A stretch of DNA of 64,000 nucleotides from assembly GCA_029980465.1 (NCBI GenBank), contig JARYIJ010000001.1, positions 1,488,001-1,552,000 of the forward strand, given 5' to 3'. The DNA is from Pseudolabrys sp. Its GTDB lineage: Bacteria > Pseudomonadota > Alphaproteobacteria > Rhizobiales > Xanthobacteraceae. The notes beneath the pieces are model-generated. The model was not told the DNA's origin and did not search any database. It saw only the letters and a program-made list of their open reading frames with translations. Both the position numbers and the translations under genes were made by a program. Positions 62,630 to 64,000 of the stretch are shown here, in pieces. The first letter of the stretch is position 1. Each line of letters begins with the position of its first letter.

Positions 62630-63235
62630 TCACTCGGCGCGGTAGGTCCAGACGCGCGCCGGCGGCAGATTGAGCCAGATCGGGGGCGAAGCCTCGGTGC
62701 GAATGCCGGCATAGCTCTTTGGAATCGGCGGTACCATCGCATAGGTGAACTGAACGAAGGGTGCGTCGGTCGCCATCAGCGTCAGCGCGTCCGCGATCAG
62801 GCGAAGCCGGGTGCGCAGCGGCTTGGTCAGCAGCGGCAGGCTCGACACGACGGCGGCGGCCGGTTCGCGAATGTAACTCTCGAGCAAGCGGCGCAGCCGA
62901 TAGGCGTCGCCCTGCACGACAGTCGCCGTCGGATACCGGGTGCGCAGCATCCGGCAAAACGTCGGATTGAATTCGACCAGAACGAGACGCGAGGGATCAA
63001 CGCCACGATCGACCAGCGCCTGCGTCACCGGGCCCGTGCCGGGTCCGAGTTCGACAACCGGACCCTTCGACTCAGGATCAACATAGCTCGCCATGGTGCG
63101 CGCCAAGGCACGGCCCGACGGCATGACGGCGCCCGTCGCGAGTGGCTTTTCGATCCACGAGCGCAGAAACTGGACGTCGTCGGTACCGAGGCGGAAGGGC
63201 CGTTTGGCAGCGCGAGCAATGGATTGATTGCGCAT
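62630..63235 (-). CDS. pmtA: Phospholipid N-methyltransferase (PmtA-like)
   Basis: A 201-residue SAM-dependent methyltransferase of the rhizobial PmtA type. SAM-binding motif is VVELGPGTGPVTQAL near residue 60; VLVEFNPTFCRMLR and VSSLPLL follow. PmtA methylates phosphatidylethanolamine to phosphatidylcholine, a major lipid of Rhizobiales; related proteins also include rRNA dimethyladenosine-like enzymes, so identity is by family feel and its neighbourhood of dnaJ and pyrF. ATG 63235 was chosen; the frame upstream overlaps the dnaJ end. Confidence 0.82.
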   Translation of the reverse strand: MRNQSIARAAKRPFRLGTDDVQFLRSWIEKPLATGAVMPSGRALARTMASYVDPESKGPVVELGPGTGPVTQALVDRGVDPSRLVLVEFNPTFCRMLRTRYPTATVVQGDAYRLRRLLESYIREPAAAVVSSLPLLTKPLRTRLRLIADALTLMATDAPFVQFTYAMVPPIPKSYAGIRTEASPPIWLNLPPARVWTYRAE

Positions 63236-63308
63236 TGGCAAGACTTGACCGTGGCGGGGGCTCCCGCGTCTGTCACCGGTAGCGGGAGGCAGCCGATGGG
63301 TCAAGACG

Positions 63309-64000
63309 TCACTCTCCGCCGGCGCCACGCGCGGACATACCATCAATGAATTCCCTGACTTTGCTGAAGAATCCCTGAGATTCCGGCTGCGTCTTGTCAG
63401 ACGACAGCCGGTCAAACTCAGCCAGCAGGTCGCGTTGCTTCTTGGTGAGATTTTGCGGCGTTTCGACGGTGACCTGGACGTACATGTCGCCGTGCTGTTT
63501 CGATCGCAGCACCGGCATGCCCTTGCCGCTCAACCGGAAGCGGCGGCCGGACTGCGTGCCTTCCGGAATTTTCACGCGTACCTGCTCGCCGTCGACGGCC
63601 GGCACGTCGAACTGACCGCCGAGCGCAGCCGTGACCATCGAGATCGGCACGCGACAATAGAGGTCGGCGCCGTCACGCTGGAAGAATTCGTGGCCCGCAA
63701 GCGACAGGAAGATATAAAGATCACCCGGCGGTCCGCCGCGCACGCCAGCCTCGCCCTCGCCGGCCAGGCGAATCCGCGTGCCGTCCTCGACGCCCGGCGG
63801 AATATTGACCGACAGCGTCCGCTCGCGCGTGACCCGGCCGGAGCCTGAGCAATTCGGACACGGGTCTTCGATCATCTCGCCGCGGCCCTGACAGGCCGGG
63901 CAAGTCCGCTCCAGCGTGAAGAACCCTTGGGCGTGGCGAATGCGACCGAGACCGCCGCAGGTCGCGCACGTCTTCGGCTTGGTGCCGGTCTGCGCGCCGC
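63309..64000 (-). CDS. dnaJ: Chaperone DnaJ, C-terminal part, 5' end outside window
   Basis: About 230 codons from the window edge to the stop at 63309. The end of the zinc-finger domain is visible: [14 protein letters not shown] and CPNCSGSG repeats of the C-x2-C-x-G-x-G type. The two beta-barrel C-terminal domains ([42 protein letters not shown]) and the dimerisation tail follow. It is the Hsp40 that delivers clients to DnaK. The J domain and Gly/Phe region lie beyond 64000. Confidence 0.95.
   Translation of the reverse strand, partial: GAQTGTKPKTCATCGGLGRIRHAQGFFTLERTCPACQGRGEMIEDPCPNCSGSGRVTRERTLSVNIPPGVEDGTRIRLAGEGEAGVRGGPPGDLYIFLSLAGHEFFQRDGADLYCRVPISMVTAALGGQFDVPAVDGEQVRVKIPEGTQSGRRFRLSGKGMPVLRSKQHGDMYVQVTVETPQNLTKKQRDLLAEFDRLSSDKTQPESQGFFSKVREFIDGMSARGAGGE

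Overview
The window is a gene-dense, high-GC (roughly two thirds G+C) stretch of an alphaproteobacterial chromosome. It is most likely from Hyphomicrobiales (Rhizobiales), near Bradyrhizobium, Rhodopseudomonas or Pseudolabrys. The reasons are a DivL-type kinase, a tsaE-amgK fusion followed by murU and addB-addA, the neighbourhood trxA/folC/accD/trpA/trpB/trpF, the order rpoN-hpf-ptsN next to lptCAB, an AccD without a complete zinc finger, a class II-like AroA, an alpha-type RpoH promoter, and palindromic intergenic repeats of the kind common in that group. The species cannot be named from the sequence alone.

Layout: 1-3.4 kb holds the end of divL, tsaE-amgK and murU. 3.4-10.4 kb holds addB-addA and trxA. 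10.3-17.4 kb (minus strand) holds folC, accD, trpA, trpB, trpF and a degenerate REC-EAL protein; a low-GC nuclease-like gene bounded by inverted repeats sits between trpA and trpB. 17.5-26.9 kb holds lapA, ihfB, sppA, rpsA, a glycosyltransferase inserted between rpsA and cmk, a CFA-type synthase and aroA. 27-31 kb holds a TIGR02300-type protein, tRNA-Ala, a gamma-resorcylate decarboxylase, a mandelate-racemase-like enolase, and a heat-shock gene with an RpoH promoter and a hairpin over its ribosome-binding site. 31-37 kb holds ptsN, a short hpf, rpoN, lptB-lptA-lptC, rnd and tRNA-Leu. 37-44.6 kb holds redox and envelope genes (NDUFA9-like, LldD-like, UppP, GST, QueG, hydrolase, glycosyltransferase). 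44.8-49.9 kb is the translation block infC-rpmI-rplT-pheS-pheT. 50-57.3 kb is accessory metabolism, including an aryl-CoA ligase and a DpgC-like dioxygenase downstream of nth. 57.3-64 kb holds DNA repair, gpmA, dapB, pyrF, pmtA and the 3' part of dnaJ.

Most genes are housekeeping. The more unusual parts are: (a) the DUF559 nuclease-like gene framed by two near-identical inverted REP-like elements, one of which supplies its ribosome-binding site; (b) the two-gene DpgC-like/PaaK-like operon, a candidate route for cofactor-independent oxygenation of an aryl-CoA; (c) the layered heat control of hsp20; and (d) a high load of several REP families, one copy of which lies in frame inside a hydrolase gene and one of which appears to serve as the pheT terminator. 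No rRNA, CRISPR array, prophage, insertion sequence with a transposase, or replication origin was recognised.
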